From the NCBI GenBank assembly GCA_038025085.1, contig CM076147.1, positions 31,470,766-31,534,765 of the forward strand: a stretch of DNA of 64,000 nucleotides, in the 5' to 3' direction. This document shows positions 10,085-22,658 of this stretch, piece after piece. Source of the DNA: Tetragonia tetragonoides (lineage: Eukaryota > Streptophyta > Magnoliopsida > Caryophyllales > Aizoaceae). The notes beneath the pieces are model-generated. The model searched no databases and had not been told where the DNA came from. It saw only the letters and a program-made list of their open reading frames with translations. Numbering within the stretch: the stretch's first letter is position 1; the number at the start of each line of letters is the position of its first letter. The position numbers and the translations under genes were made by a program.

Positions 10085-11292
10085 TTATTATATATATAAA
10101 GGAGGCATATTTCGGGAGCAATGAAGCTTGCCACGTAAGCGGGAATTTTAGGAGCGCGCCACCTAAATGAAGATAAAGACAAAAATTGAGAGGTGTAAAA
10201 TGTTTAGAAGTCTTAATATCCTTACATATAATTAATTATAACTATATTTTAAATTTGGATAATATAAAACAAGTTAAAAAAATAATATAGAACAAGCCAT
10301 AAGGTAGTAGAATTCTTCTCACCATTTTTCCCAAAAAAAAGGCAGTAGAATTCTAAGGCTAATCAAATGGCATGAGTATATAATAATGCAAATCCCCCAG
10401 CCCCTAAACCCATTCTGCCGTAACTGCTCCCTCCCCCTCCTGAACCTTTTGTTTTCTTTTTCTTTTTCCTCTTTTTTTTGTTGCGGTTTAAATCTACACA
10501 TTGAAGTTGTTTGACATTAAATTTCTATATTTCGATTGTTTACTTGCAGCACATGTCAATAACTTAGTATGTTGCATGGGAATAATTATAAATAACCCTC
10601 CCCCTCTGTTTTGTAACCTAACATTAAACTCTACACAAATTTGATTTTATTTTTTTTGTTTGTTTTCTTGAAGCAGGACCAGGGAGAATAGACATGTATG
10701 TGGTCATCGTCTTCATTGAAGTAGAAGGTATGTTGAAAATTATATATTGCATTCTTTTTTCTTTGTGTGTAGTTCACTGTTATAGTAAATTCCATTGAAA
10801 AAACATAGTTTGACTAGCAAATCATCTTATCGAAGTGGAAATTATGTATAACTACCATAAGTAAGTCTTTAATCCAATCAGTTTACGGTCTCAGATTTTT
10901 TTTTTTTAAACAATATCAAAGTTTAGTTAATTTGTAACTTATAATGGTTTTGTACATTTAATGCTTCAACTATGCGTTATAGGAGTACCATATATGACAA
11001 AAACTGCAAGTTTAATCTATACTTTATTTTGCTATTATATCATGGTAATACGATATTATATTGGTATTGTTGCACCAAAAAAAAAATTATATTGGTATTG
11101 CCAGTCTTTCAACAATGGTTAATACATTATTCCTTCTCTCCAAAAAAAAAAACAAAACCACATACAGACAACTTTATTTATAAAATACACAAACTTGATT
11201 TATAAAATATGATGTGCTACATGTCAAAATATCTCTTAGAAATTTGTAATATTACCAAAATAGAGGTTTGTAGAAGTGATGTTTCAAAATTA

Positions 11293-11599
11293 GGGTGCGT
11301 TCTTTAGAGCTTCTCCGGTCAATTTAGTTCAGTTCAGTTCAGGGGTGGTCACACATAAGTACGGCTCAGTTCAGTATTGTTCAATTCAGTTCAGTGGTGT
11401 TCAATTCAGTTCAGTTCAGTGGTGTTCAATTATTATTTTTATTTTTATTTTTATTTATTTTTTCTAATTATTATTATTATTATTATTATTATTAAATACA
11501 ATTTTTTTTTTGCAAACAAACTAGAATGAGTCAAGTGTTATACTAATAGTATTTATTAACCAGTTCACCCAAAAGATAGTTAGAAAATATTTATTTCAA

Positions 11600-11638
<39 letters not shown>

Positions 11639-11782
11639 TATTTTTTTATTAATATTATGTTCCAGTTCAGTTCAGTGGTGTTCGATTCAGTTCAGTGGTG
11701 TTCGATTCAGTTCAGTGGTGCTCGGTTAAGTTCAGTTCAGTTCAGTTCAGTTCTGGTAAGTTCAGCTCTAAAGAACGCACCC
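11293..11782. mobile_element. MITE-like element with 20-bp terminal inverted repeats
   Basis: GGGTGCGTTCTTTAGAGC at the left is the reverse complement of GCTCTAAAGAACGCACCC at the right, with TA on each outer side. The interior is made of TTCAG repeats plus (ATT)n and (AAT)n tracts (about 11467-11492 and 11599-11637). It carries no coding capacity. The superfamily is unclear. Confidence 0.75.
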
Positions 11783-12243
11783 TAGAAGCTAAGGAGTGGG
11801 TCAAATCAACATTGCGCTTGGAATCAACATATGCTTTACAATGGTTGAGGGCCAAAGTTATTATTTTTATTAGAGAGAAAGTTGTATTGTACTATGTTTA
11901 CCTGAATCATATTGATTGCAATTTTTTTTTTTTTCCGAAACGAAACATATGATCTATAACGGTTGATTTGAAATCTTTCATTATATGCAACACATTTTTT
12001 ATTTTTTTGTCTACTGGTATATATTTTTTAATGCATGATGGATGCGAGTTTAATAAAATTGTAATTCTATTAGGAGACTTTACCAATCTATAATTACCCT
12101 ATATATCTTTTACCTATTACATATATAACCAAAACGATAAATGATGAATGATATGCAGCTTCCCTCAAACCCCCCTCACGTTATTTCTTCTCTAATTTTT
12201 CACTTTTTTTTTGGTTTTCTTTATCCCTATTTCAATGTCTTCT

Positions 12244-12246
<3 letters not shown>

Positions 12247-12311
<65 letters not shown>
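12247..12311. repeat. (AT)n microsatellite
   Basis: About 65 bases of uninterrupted TA dinucleotides. Confidence 0.95.
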
Positions 12312-12313
<2 letters not shown>

Positions 12314-12359
12314 ATTTTTAAGTTTATTTAACTCTTCTCACTAGCTACGAGTCTACGAC

Positions 12360-12980
12360 TAGGGCTGCACAAATCTCGGTCCAAACCTGAAATTTGGACC
12401 GGACCTGACCTGGACCTGATGGAATCGGTCCGGTCCTCAATCTTTCAAGTTATGGATTTCGGATTTTCGGTCCGGTCCGGTCTAAAACCTGAATAAACCT
12501 GTTTGGACCTATTCGGACCTGATAACTAGAAAAATTACTATTTTTTCATTAAGTTGAAAATTTAATTATTATTTTTGAATAAATATATTTTCCTCACTAC
12601 TTATGTTTAGCTTTTTAAATGATATATGCTTTAGTACATTCTAAGTTTTGCAAAATCGATTATAAAGGTAAGGTTATGTACATCTGTTTCTCCTCAAAAT
12701 CCCACTTTCATAGGAATATTTATTGAGTTGTTGTTATTTGTGTTAGGTTTTGCATGAAGGTTTATTAAAATCGACATAAATTTGTGGGAAAAAAATCATA
12801 AAAGTAATGTCGGTCCATATAGGTCCGGGTCGGTCCGGTCCAGGGTTTTTCAGGTCCGGTCCGATACGAGACCTAAATGTTTTAGGTTCGGTCTTAGGTC
12901 TGATGATTTTTCAAATTTTGGTTTAGGTCCGGTCCGATTTTTTCCGGTCCAGTCCGGTCTTGGACCTGTGTGCAGCCCTA
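12360..12980. mobile_element. Non-autonomous hAT-like element, 621 bp
   Basis: The ends are TAGGGCTGCACA and TGTGCAGCCCTA, a 12-bp inverted repeat. The flanking 8-mers are TCTACGAC (12352-12359) and GCTACGAC (12981-12988), which agree at 7 of 8 positions, as expected for an aged hAT target duplication. The interior is rich in GGTCCGG repeats. No transposase frame is present. Confidence 0.82.
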
Positions 12981-13257
12981 GCTACGACACATTAAGCATC
13001 CTTATGTATCTTAAGATTATGCTACTAATCGATTAATAATATTCTTTTCCCCTATAATATGGATATACGTACCCAAAACTAATTTCTTCAGAAACTTGAA
13101 GCAATTTTATGCAATACTTCTGGTAATTAAAAATTTTAGACCTAAATTGACATATTCAATTAAAAATGTACAAGTCTATGTATATACCTATATATAATTA
13201 ATTTAATATTATAAAAGTACTTCCATTGTAAATAAATATAAAATATTATTGACACCC

Positions 13258-13288
13258 AATCGATGCATCGCACGGAGTTTAAAACTAG
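13258..13288 (+). mobile_element. Degenerate Helitron 3' end
   Basis: GATGCATCGCACGG is followed by AGTTTAAAA and CTAG (13285-13288), then T. Sequence alignable with the 3' flank of legumain copy C begins shortly after it, so this end lies close to the left limit of the duplicated legumain block. Confidence 0.5.
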
Positions 13289-13567
13289 TGTGAGAAAAAT
13301 GCATAATCTTTTGTATTCAACAAAGATTATATTTTTGTTTCAATTCTACATTACATCCATGAGACGTAGGTTAAATTCTACAATAGCCTACAACTGGGTT
13401 GACATATCAGTATAACAAAGTAAGAACATGAGTGATTATATAATTTTCCCCTTGACATAGAGACCCGGCCGGATACATTTTTGTATCTATTTGCCTATCT
13501 TTGCTGCACATTCCAGATCTAGAGGGTCCATTAGTTATACTCGTATTTTACATTTGCACTGCATTTA

Positions 13568-14144
13568 GCCTTTGTTTGATTGGGCGGAAAATCGTTTTCA
13601 ACTGAAAAGTATTTTCAGTTGAAAATCATTTTCACTGTAAGATGATTTCCGTTCGCATTTTCCGTTGTTTGGTTACAACAACGGAAAACAATTTTCCTGA
13701 AAAACTGTTTTTAATAAAAAAAAAATAAAATCTAGTAACGTAGTTGCGTCGATCTCGAAAAGTTAGGTGGATTCAAAAAAAAAAAATCACATCAAACGCA
13801 TATCGGAGTAAAAAATTATACTTATTTGAAGAAAAAAAAAACAATATTGAGAAAGTGGCTCGAAAGTTCGGCCCGAGGCCCAATTCAAGTCGGGTGCGAG
13901 TTTGTTTTATGACCCGATGTCCCGACAATCATAGTCCATACCCGATGATCAAGTTCACTGTTAGTGCTACGGGGACATAGTGTCCCACCAACGGAAAATC
14001 GTTTTCCCTTCCCTTCATTTTGAAGGGAAAATATTTACACCTATGTCGGTGAAAATGTTTTTCCCCTGAAAACCATTTTCCTTCTCATTGTAAACCAAAC
14101 AACGAAAAATGGGAAAATTGTTTTCGCCCCAACCAAACGGAGCC
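13568..14144. mobile_element. Harbinger/Tourist-like MITE (577 bp) in the 3' flank of legumain copy B
   Basis: Inverted ends GCCTTTGTTTGATTGGGCG and CGCCCCAACCAAACGGAGCC, with TTA duplicated on both sides (13565-13567 and 14145-14147). The interior is rich in GGAAAA/TTTTCC. Copy C at about 31,150-31,175 has the same flanks joined directly (TTGCACTGCATTTA then TTAGTACTAG), so C shows the empty site. Insertion therefore came after, or at least outside, the B/C duplication. Confidence 0.85.
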
Positions 14145-14451
14145 TTAGTTACAAACTAGTTCAAGTTGTTCCGGCAAACTTGAGATGAAGCTTGAGCCAT
14201 CTGATCCTTTTGAACTCCAGCATTGCACATATAGCAAACGCCCGCATATGCTTCCCATAGGTCGACAAGGCTCCACAATCAATATCAATATTAATATATA
14301 TATGTAAAATTGAGTTCTCACTAAGCATTGAATAAGTAATAAATAGCCATAAATGCATGGGTGATTAAAAAAAAAATTAAAAATAATTTTACTTTACTTT
14401 AATAAGAGATAAGTACCATAAGCATTATATTTATTATCCAATAAAAAAAAT

Positions 14452-14566
<115 letters not shown>

Positions 14567-14896
14567 TTCCCACCAAGGTAGCATTGAATACGTAATAAAT
14601 AGTCATAAATGCATAGGTGATTAAAAAGAAATTAAAAAATATTTTATTTTATTTTAATAAAAATAAGTAACATAAGTATTATATTTATTATCCTAAAAAA
14701 TATTATATATTTACTAAAAATAAATATTCTTTGTTAAAAGAGTTTTTTTTCTTGATAAAAGTATTATTATTGTTCCTTGCTATACTCCAATTATTCAACT
14801 TTATATATTGATGTGATTAAATTTTTTTATTATATTGATTCTAATAATGGAGGTGATAATCAAGAATCCGTGCATTGCACGAGCACGAAATCTAGT

Positions 14897-15064
<168 letters not shown>

Positions 15065-15396
15065 AATTGAGTTCTCACCAAGGTGGCATTGAATACGTAA
15101 TAAATAGTCATAAATGCATGGGTGATTAAAAAAAAATTAAAAATATTTTGATTTTATTTTAATAAAAATAAGTAACATAAGCATTATATTTATTATCCTA
15201 AAATATATTATATATTCACTAAAAATAAATATTCTTTGTTAAAAGAGTCTTTTTTCTTGATAAAAAAATTATTATTGTTCCTTGCTAGACTCCTATTATC
15301 CAAATTTATATATTGATGTGATTAATTTTTTTTTATTATATTGATTCTAATAACGGAGAATGATAAACAAGAATCTGTGCATCGCACGGGCGCGAA

Positions 15397-15453
<57 letters not shown>

Positions 15454-17829
15454 GAGTTCTCACCAAAGTGGCATTGAATACGTAATAAATAGTCATAAAT
15501 GCATGGGTGATTAAAAAAAAACTAAAAATATTTTAATTTTATTTTAATAAAAATAAGTAACATAAATATTATATTATTATCCTAAAAAATATTATATATT
15601 CACTAAGAATAAAAACTCTTTGTTAAAAGAGTTTTTTTCCTTGATAAAAAATTTATTATTGTTCCTTGCTAGACTCCTATTATCCAACTCTATATATTGA
15701 TGTGATTAAATTTTTTTATTATATGGATTTTAATAACGAGGATGATAAACAAGAACTTGTGCATCGCACGAGCACGAAATCTAGTATATATGTAAAATTG
15801 AGTTCTCACCAAGTATTGAATAAGTAATAAATAGCCATAAATGCATGGGTGATTAAAAAGAAATTAAAAATGTAATTTCTTTGTTAAATATATATATTTT
15901 TTTCTGATAAAAAAATTATTATTGTTTTTTGCTACTCCTATTATTCAATAATTGAGTTCTCACCAAGGTGGCATTGAATAAATAATAAATAGTCATAAAT
16001 GCATGGGTGATTAAAAAGAAATAAAAAATACTTTTATTTTATTTTAATAAAAAAGTAACATAAGTATTATATTTATTATCCTAAAAAAGGTATATTATTT
16101 ATTCACTAAAAATGTAATTTCTTTGTTAAATGTGTGAAAAAAATTATTATTGTTCCTTGCTACTCCTATTATTCAACTTTATATATTGATATGATTAAAT
16201 TTTTTTATTATATTGATTCTAATAACAGAGGATGATGAACAAGAACCCGTGCATCGCACGGGCACGAAATCTAGTATATATGTAAAATTGAGTTCTCACC
16301 GAGCATTAATAAGTAATAAATAGCCATAAATGCATGGGTGATTAAAAAGAAACTAAAAATAATTTTTTTTTATTTTAATAAGAAATAAGTAACATAAGTA
16401 TTATATTTATTATATTTATTATTCTAAAATTTTTTTTATAAATTCACTAAGAATGAATTTCTTTGTTAAATATGTTTTTTTTTTGATAAAAAGATTATTA
16501 TTGTTCTTTGCTACTCCTATTATTCAACTTTATATATTGATATGATTAAAACATTTTATTATATTTCTTTTAATAATAGAGTGTGCATGATAAACAAGAA
16601 CCCGTGCATCGCACGGATTGAGTTCTCACCAAGCATTGAATAGGTAATAAATAGCCATAAATGCATGATGATTAAAAATAAATTAAAAATAATTTTATTT
16701 TATTTTAATAAAAAATAAGTAACATAAGTATTATATTTATTATCCTAAAAAAAATTATATTACACATTCACTAAAATTGTAATTTTTTGTTAAATGTATT
16801 TTTTGTTGATAAAAAGATTGTTATTGTTCCTTGCTACTCTTATTATTAAACTTTATATTGTATATTGATTTGATTAAAAAAAATTATTATATTTATTCTA
16901 ATAACTAAGGATGATAACCAAGAACCCGTGTATCGCACGGGCACGAAATCTAGTTTGTTTTATAAATCTCGACCTACAAATTAAAGAAAGCATAACTGTC
17001 ACATATATGTATACCACTAATCATCAAGATCATAACTAAATAATTAATTAGTGGTTTAGTTATTTAAGATTAATGGGTATATAATGAATTAAAGCGTGTG
17101 TTTGTGTGGTCCAAGAACCCTTAAATCTAGTTCTTCAATCTTTACCCTCTCATTAACAATTTAGACTCTGTGCATCTCAGCCTAATTTTATTTAAATTAA
17201 ATTCGGTTCAGTTTAGTTCAATAATTGAGTTTAGTTCATTTTATGTGCTAATCAAAAGAATGTAGTTTCATTTGTACCAGAGTTTTAAAACAATCCCAAT
17301 CGTCGACGATAGATTGTCCTGCTGATCGGACAGTCTTGAGCACCTCATAGCCATTTGGAGCACCAAAAAGTGTTTTTCCAATGGATTCAATTGTAGAGTC
17401 TACATGCTTCCTGTGTGACAGTGCTTCATCCAACTCCTTTTGCGCTTGCGCCTTCTTATTAGATCCTTCGGGAGCTCTCCGCACCTATTTGCATATAATT
17501 GAGAAAACTTGATTAATCAACTTTAAACATGTTACATGTTATAACGAATGCAAGAAAGAACATAAACAGAGAAATTAAAACACAATTTAACGTTGTTCAC
17601 CAACAATGTATTGGCAAAGTCCACAAGCAGAGCTAAAACAAACTATTTTAGGGTTATTTTGGAGAGCGTACAGAATACAATATGACTCCCACATAGGTCA
17701 TTAAGCGGCTACTAGAAGAGTTTAAGGCATAATCCTAACATTATTACATCACTTTTCAAAATAAATAGTCACATCACTAATTTAAATTGTATAAAAGAGT
17801 TGTTATTAATCATTATTGAAAAACTAATT

Positions 17830-17955
17830 TTCGTAAGACGATGATAACTTTTTAGAGAAATCTGTAAGGGTCACTATTTATAATAAGCGACCTCTACATT
17901 TGTAAGCAGTAATTCCATTTTATTGTGAGTTGGTCTTATATAAGAGTCGTCCGAG
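17830..17955. mobile_element. Degenerate copy of the ~145-bp GTCTCAC MITE in copy B intron 7
   Basis: GTAAGACGATGATAAC at the left, internal GGGTCACTATTTATAATAAG, and GTGAGTTGGTCTTATATAAG at the right match the family described at 24,619. Confidence 0.6.
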
Positions 17956-18567
17956 GGAAAGCTATATATCTACTTCAAAAATATTAGTAACATATATGTT
18001 TTACACAAAAACTTAATTTTTATTAGTACAATAATATGGAAAATGATGTATATGATACAAACCTTCTCTTTCAAGTAGATAATGTCAGCTTCATGTTGCT
18101 CAACAGTTGATGATAAGGGTGGTGTTGGGTGTGCCGTGTGATTATGATGACTACTTCTTGTTGTGCCCATGTAGAGGGAGAGAAGATCCTTGCTAAGATT
18201 TATATTGCCATATTCTATGACATGAGATCCATGATCATGGTCTTTTCCATTAGCCGTCCGTGTCTTCACCTGTTTATGTACATACATGTATATGTATAAT
18301 TACTTTGTTTAGCAAAATCATCCTTTAATTTCTACACACTTTATCATGATAAAATTAAAAATGTTGTTATGTGAAATACGCCAGCGTAATTAAAAAAGAC
18401 AATGGTATATAAGCAGTTAGCATAGCACACGAGCGAGTTTCATACCTGTTTATATTGTTGTTGTAGAGTTTCTGATTGAGGATTATTTGTGTCGCTGAGT
18501 ACAGTACAAGAAAATATCTTAGAGTACAACATGAATTTAAGAATCTTAATTTCTGCAACATGGATTA

Positions 18568-18801
18568 GGCTCCGTTTGTTCACCTGAAAAATTAACCATT
18601 TCAAATTTGTCGAACCATATTTAATATTGGATCCATTTCAAAGTATGATTTGAAATCTTTCCGATAACATAATAGTTATTATCATCATGAATTTATTTCG
18701 AAATAAAAAGTTATTAGACAAATAAATTTATATATGAACTAAACTGAACTGGTATAAACTAAACTGAATTTAAGTGAGATTCAGTTGAGGCAAACATAGC
18801 T
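18568..18801. mobile_element. Harbinger/Tourist-like MITE in copy B intron 5
   Basis: Ends GGCTCCGTTTG and CAAACATAGCT, with TTA on both sides (18565-18567 and 18802-18804). The interior contains AACTGAACT/TTCAG repeats shared with the element at 27,553. Confidence 0.68.
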
Positions 18802-18928
18802 TTAGTTATTTATACCTTACAACTAATTAACACTATCATTCCATAAAGACAAAGGAATTGAAAGAAAACAAAAATATTTAATATCATAATTTGCATTTAT
18901 TTTTCTTATTCTCGGTACGTACATAGCA

Positions 18929-19070
18929 ACTTGTATAAGATGGTCTCACCTTTTTTTTCCGGTGAGACAGGGTCACTTTTAGTGAAACAATTATCATTGT
19001 TTATCTGACCCTTATATTTCTAAATAGTGATCCCATTTTAGATCGAGTTGGCCTGGTCTCACACAAGACT
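18929..19070. mobile_element. ~145-bp GTCTCAC MITE, copy in copy B intron 5
   Basis: ACTTGTATAAGATGGTCTCAC at the left and GGTCTCACACAAGACT at the right, with internal GGGTCAC and TATTTCTAAATAGTGA. It lies 40 bp from the CACTA insertion. Confidence 0.75.
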
Positions 19071-19111
19071 GTTCTCGGTAATGCATATGCATTGTCATTG
19101 TACATATATAT

Positions 19112-22100
19112 CACTACTAGAAAACACGCTACTTCTCGACACTTTCTTCTCGACGCTTGGCGTTGCGTCGTGCGCAAAATTCTTGTACGGGTCAATTCTC
19201 GACGCTTTTTTGTGTCTAGAAGTGTTCTTGACGGCCAAAAGCGTCGAGAAACAAAAATTTGCAGCGACCCAGTTTTTATATGCCCCGCGCGGCCCATATT
19301 CTCCTGCTATTAACTGTTCTAATTTGGTCATCAACTGGCAAAAAGAAAAATAAAAACAAAACATAGAAAATCAAAACCTAACACACGTTCTCCCCCTCTC
19401 TCCCTCTCCCTCTCCCTGTCCCTTCTCCTTCCCCGTCTTCTCTGCGAATGAATGGGGTGAAGAACGCAAGAATCTCTCTTCACCCATCATCAATTGAAAG
19501 TGTATGGAGTCCTCATAATCTTGGATTCTATTTTTCGCTTTTTCTCTACTTTTTTGAGCCTTTCGTTTTCCTTTCTACTTAGAAGTCAGATCTGGTTGAA
19601 TTTATGCTTATCTCTAAGTTCATTTTAGTAAAGGTTTGAATGTTTAATGGTTTAATTGTGATTTCAGATTTGTGAAGCTTATTATTTCGGCTAGCAATTT
19701 TTATTTTCATTTACAGTGAAGGGTAAGATATATTTAAGAAACCCTAAATTTCTAATCAATGCGAATCTGCGACCCTCTTCTGATATATTTTGATGTTGAT
19801 TCAACTTCTTCTTTTTTAGAGATGTAGGCATCAATAGTTCTAGGGATTTATTTGATTGACAATTTTCGGCTTTTTTGATTAATTTTTGTTGGTTCAAATC
19901 TCTAACAATCTGTACATTATAAAATTTTTGTTATTCATATAATTTTGGATTTTGGGTAGAGCAATCTGGTTGTAAAGTGTGTGAAGGAGGAGGTACTTGT
20001 TTGTGTTCTTCTCATTTTCTTGTTTTCCCTTCAGAGTTCATTATGTAAACTAAACTGATTTTGACATGTGTATGTTTTTAGCCTAAAAAGTCATCCTTAG
20101 GGGTTTACTTCGAAAAGTTACCCCTGATATACACTTAGTTAATTGTAATAAGAAGTATAGATTTTCATTTGATGAATTAATATGTATCGAAATTGATTCA
20201 TAAGGTTTGGACCTTGAATATGATTGGACAGAGTTGTATGTATTGGATATGTGTTTTGTTTGGGTGAATTATCTGAGCATGAACTACAGTTTTTATCTGT
20301 TCTGTAAGTGTTTATGATTAAAAAACTAGTTGAACTTATTATCCACAAGATTACATCTTGTTTAAAAGCCATATGCATGGTAGAATATCCCAAGTAAGTG
20401 TACAAACTTTTTTTTTCTGTAGCAGCTGGTTCAATCTTTTTCTCCTATGGTTGCACAGACTTTATGGTCTGAAGATTGTGCTTAAAAGTCTAATCTGTTT
20501 TAGTGATCTGTTTGGATGATTTTTGAAGTTATATGCTGAATTAAACCTAGAATAGTCAGATGAGGACATATAGACCTACTTTTGTAGGTTGGACTCAGAG
20601 CTAAAGTCTTAAACAAGGCATATGTAACAGAGGTAACCTAGTTATGGAACACCAATGGCATTTCCTCTGATTTCTTTAGCAGAACATGGTCGAATATTCT
20701 CCAGGTTTTAATAAGTTGTGCTTTTCCTTCTTATATCAGGGTTGTCAAGGAACCAATGAAAGCATGTCCGCAGATTTTTGGTTTCAATTTTTTCTTGCAA
20801 AATCTTTTGCACATCACACCTGCAAGTAACTCTGGTATGAAGGTCTGTTCTAACAATGATTGCTGGAGTTTTTTTTCTTTTCTTTTCATTAAAGAGCCAG
20901 TTGCTTCTTTCAAAACTGGCATGTTAACTCTGGTATTACAAATGCTAGCATGTTCTTTGTTTTTGCTACAAAGACAGCGTTGTAGTTAAGGTTTAAGGTT
21001 TATACATACGTTCTCTCTGATGATGAGGGAAATAAAGGTAGTTGTTTAGAAATCGAGTTCTTCTAGCAGTAGCTACTTTAGGTGAACTAAGCTTCTGATA
21101 CGCTCTATTTAGGTCTAAATACTTGCTGTTTAACAATGATTTTGCATGCTAGTAGGCTGGAAACTTAATGAAAAATCAAGGTACAAAGTGGGGGACTCTC
21201 ATGTATATTATGTAGCACCAGCTCTTATGCACATTTGTTTATTTGAAACTGCATATGTAATATGACTAGCTGTTGTTGATGTGTTTACGTAAAACAAATG
21301 GCCTGCCTACATACAGCGCTAATCTCCAAAAGATGTCATGGCGTGGTGTCATTATATGCTGAACTTCTGCAAGATGTGTTTACTGATTAGTTACATTTTT
21401 CTCTTACTCTAAACAAAGGTCTTATAATGTGCATAATTTGCTAATCCATAGTAGTGTATGTGTTGATTTGCATGGGAAATTTCTGTAGGGGGTTGTGGGA
21501 GAGCTACAGGAAGCTGCAACGAGTTAAAAAGGGTTTGCAGGGAGCAGAGTATGCCCTGGAATGGGTGGGGGAGGCCTGAGGAGGGGCTGCATGAGTTTGG
21601 GCAGGGGTTGTGCTTCGTGGTTTTGGTGTGTTGCTCAATGCTTACAATATTGTTTTATGTGGTCTGCTTTCTGTTTGCACTTGTTTTAGTTCTTATTACT
21701 AGCTTTTTTTGTGTGTGGGTTGCATGAGTTATGTATTCAGTTGCCCTTTGTGTTATCTGACTTATCTCTAGTCTGGTTCAAATTGTTGTTTAGCTTTGTG
21801 TTTTGCTCCAATCTTCCAAACCTTTGTGTACAGTGAGATTAGTTCGAGTACTTAATTAAGTAGTTCATTGATTTAAGTTTACCTTGACATGATTTTTTTA
21901 GATTGATTACTGAGTATAGCAGAAACTAATTATGATATGTTTTTGTCTATGAAGGTGCTTGAACACCCAGGGGTCATGATACCAAGTTACCGGTAGAGCT
22001 GATGCGAATACGTCTCCTGATACACAACTTAGATACGAGATCCAGTAGAGTTGTATTTAGACAAAGTTATTTTGTTTTTTTGGATCAGGGGATTTATATA

Positions 22101-22658
22101 CATATTGAAAATTGCATGGTGGGTTTGCCTTTTGTTTTTTGTAATATAGGAAATTGATGGAAATATCAAATGTACAATTTTAATTTTGATAGTATCAGAT
22201 CAAGTTGTACACTATTTATATATATTCTCTTTGCCTTGTATTTTTATTATTTTTTCTGAGAAGAGCTTGTACTTTACATGAGTGTTTATAATTATTGCTA
22301 CAATTACCAATAATTAAAATATTTTAAGAAAGTTTTAAAAAAGAAGAGAATAACTTAGAACTCTGATTGACAGCAAAAAGTGTCGAGAACATGGGCGCTA
22401 AATCGTAGGTGGGTTGGCGGCAATTACATTTTAGTCATATAAAAGCGTCGAGAAATCATCCTCCGTCGCGTCAAAATCCGTCGAGATATGACAAACTATG
22501 ACGCCAATAAGCGTCGAGTACTTATTGTTTCTTGACGCTAAAAATCGTCGAGAATTTCTCGACGCTTTTAGAAGCGTCGAGATTGTTTTTCCTCGACGCT
22601 TTTTGTCGTCGAAACATAGGCAAAAAAGCGTCGAGAATCGACCCGTTTTTTAGTAGTG
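19112..22658. mobile_element. Non-autonomous CACTA (CMC/En-Spm) transposon, 3,547 bp
   Basis: The left end is CACTACTAGAAAAC. The right end is the inverted repeat GTTTTTTAGTAGTG. The target duplication TAT lies at 19109-19111 and 22659-22661. Subterminal regions carry a dozen or more copies of GCGTCGAGAA/TTCTCGACGC (about 19,130-19,250 and 22,375-22,640), the layout of CACTA transposase-binding sites. The 2.9-kb interior has no long reading frame (the longest are about 100 codons), so no transposase is encoded. Part of it, from a CT-rich leader near 19,390, looks like captured host sequence, though I recognise no gene in it. The element lies in intron 5 of legumain copy B. Confidence 0.92.

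Noticed and set aside
12782..13036. 84-codon frame with repeated RSG/GPV text
   Set aside because: It is a translation of GGTCCGG repeats inside the hAT-like element.
19048..19353. Overlapping 70-100-codon frames at the CACTA left end
   Set aside because: They cover the terminal and subterminal repeats of the transposon and have no protein features.
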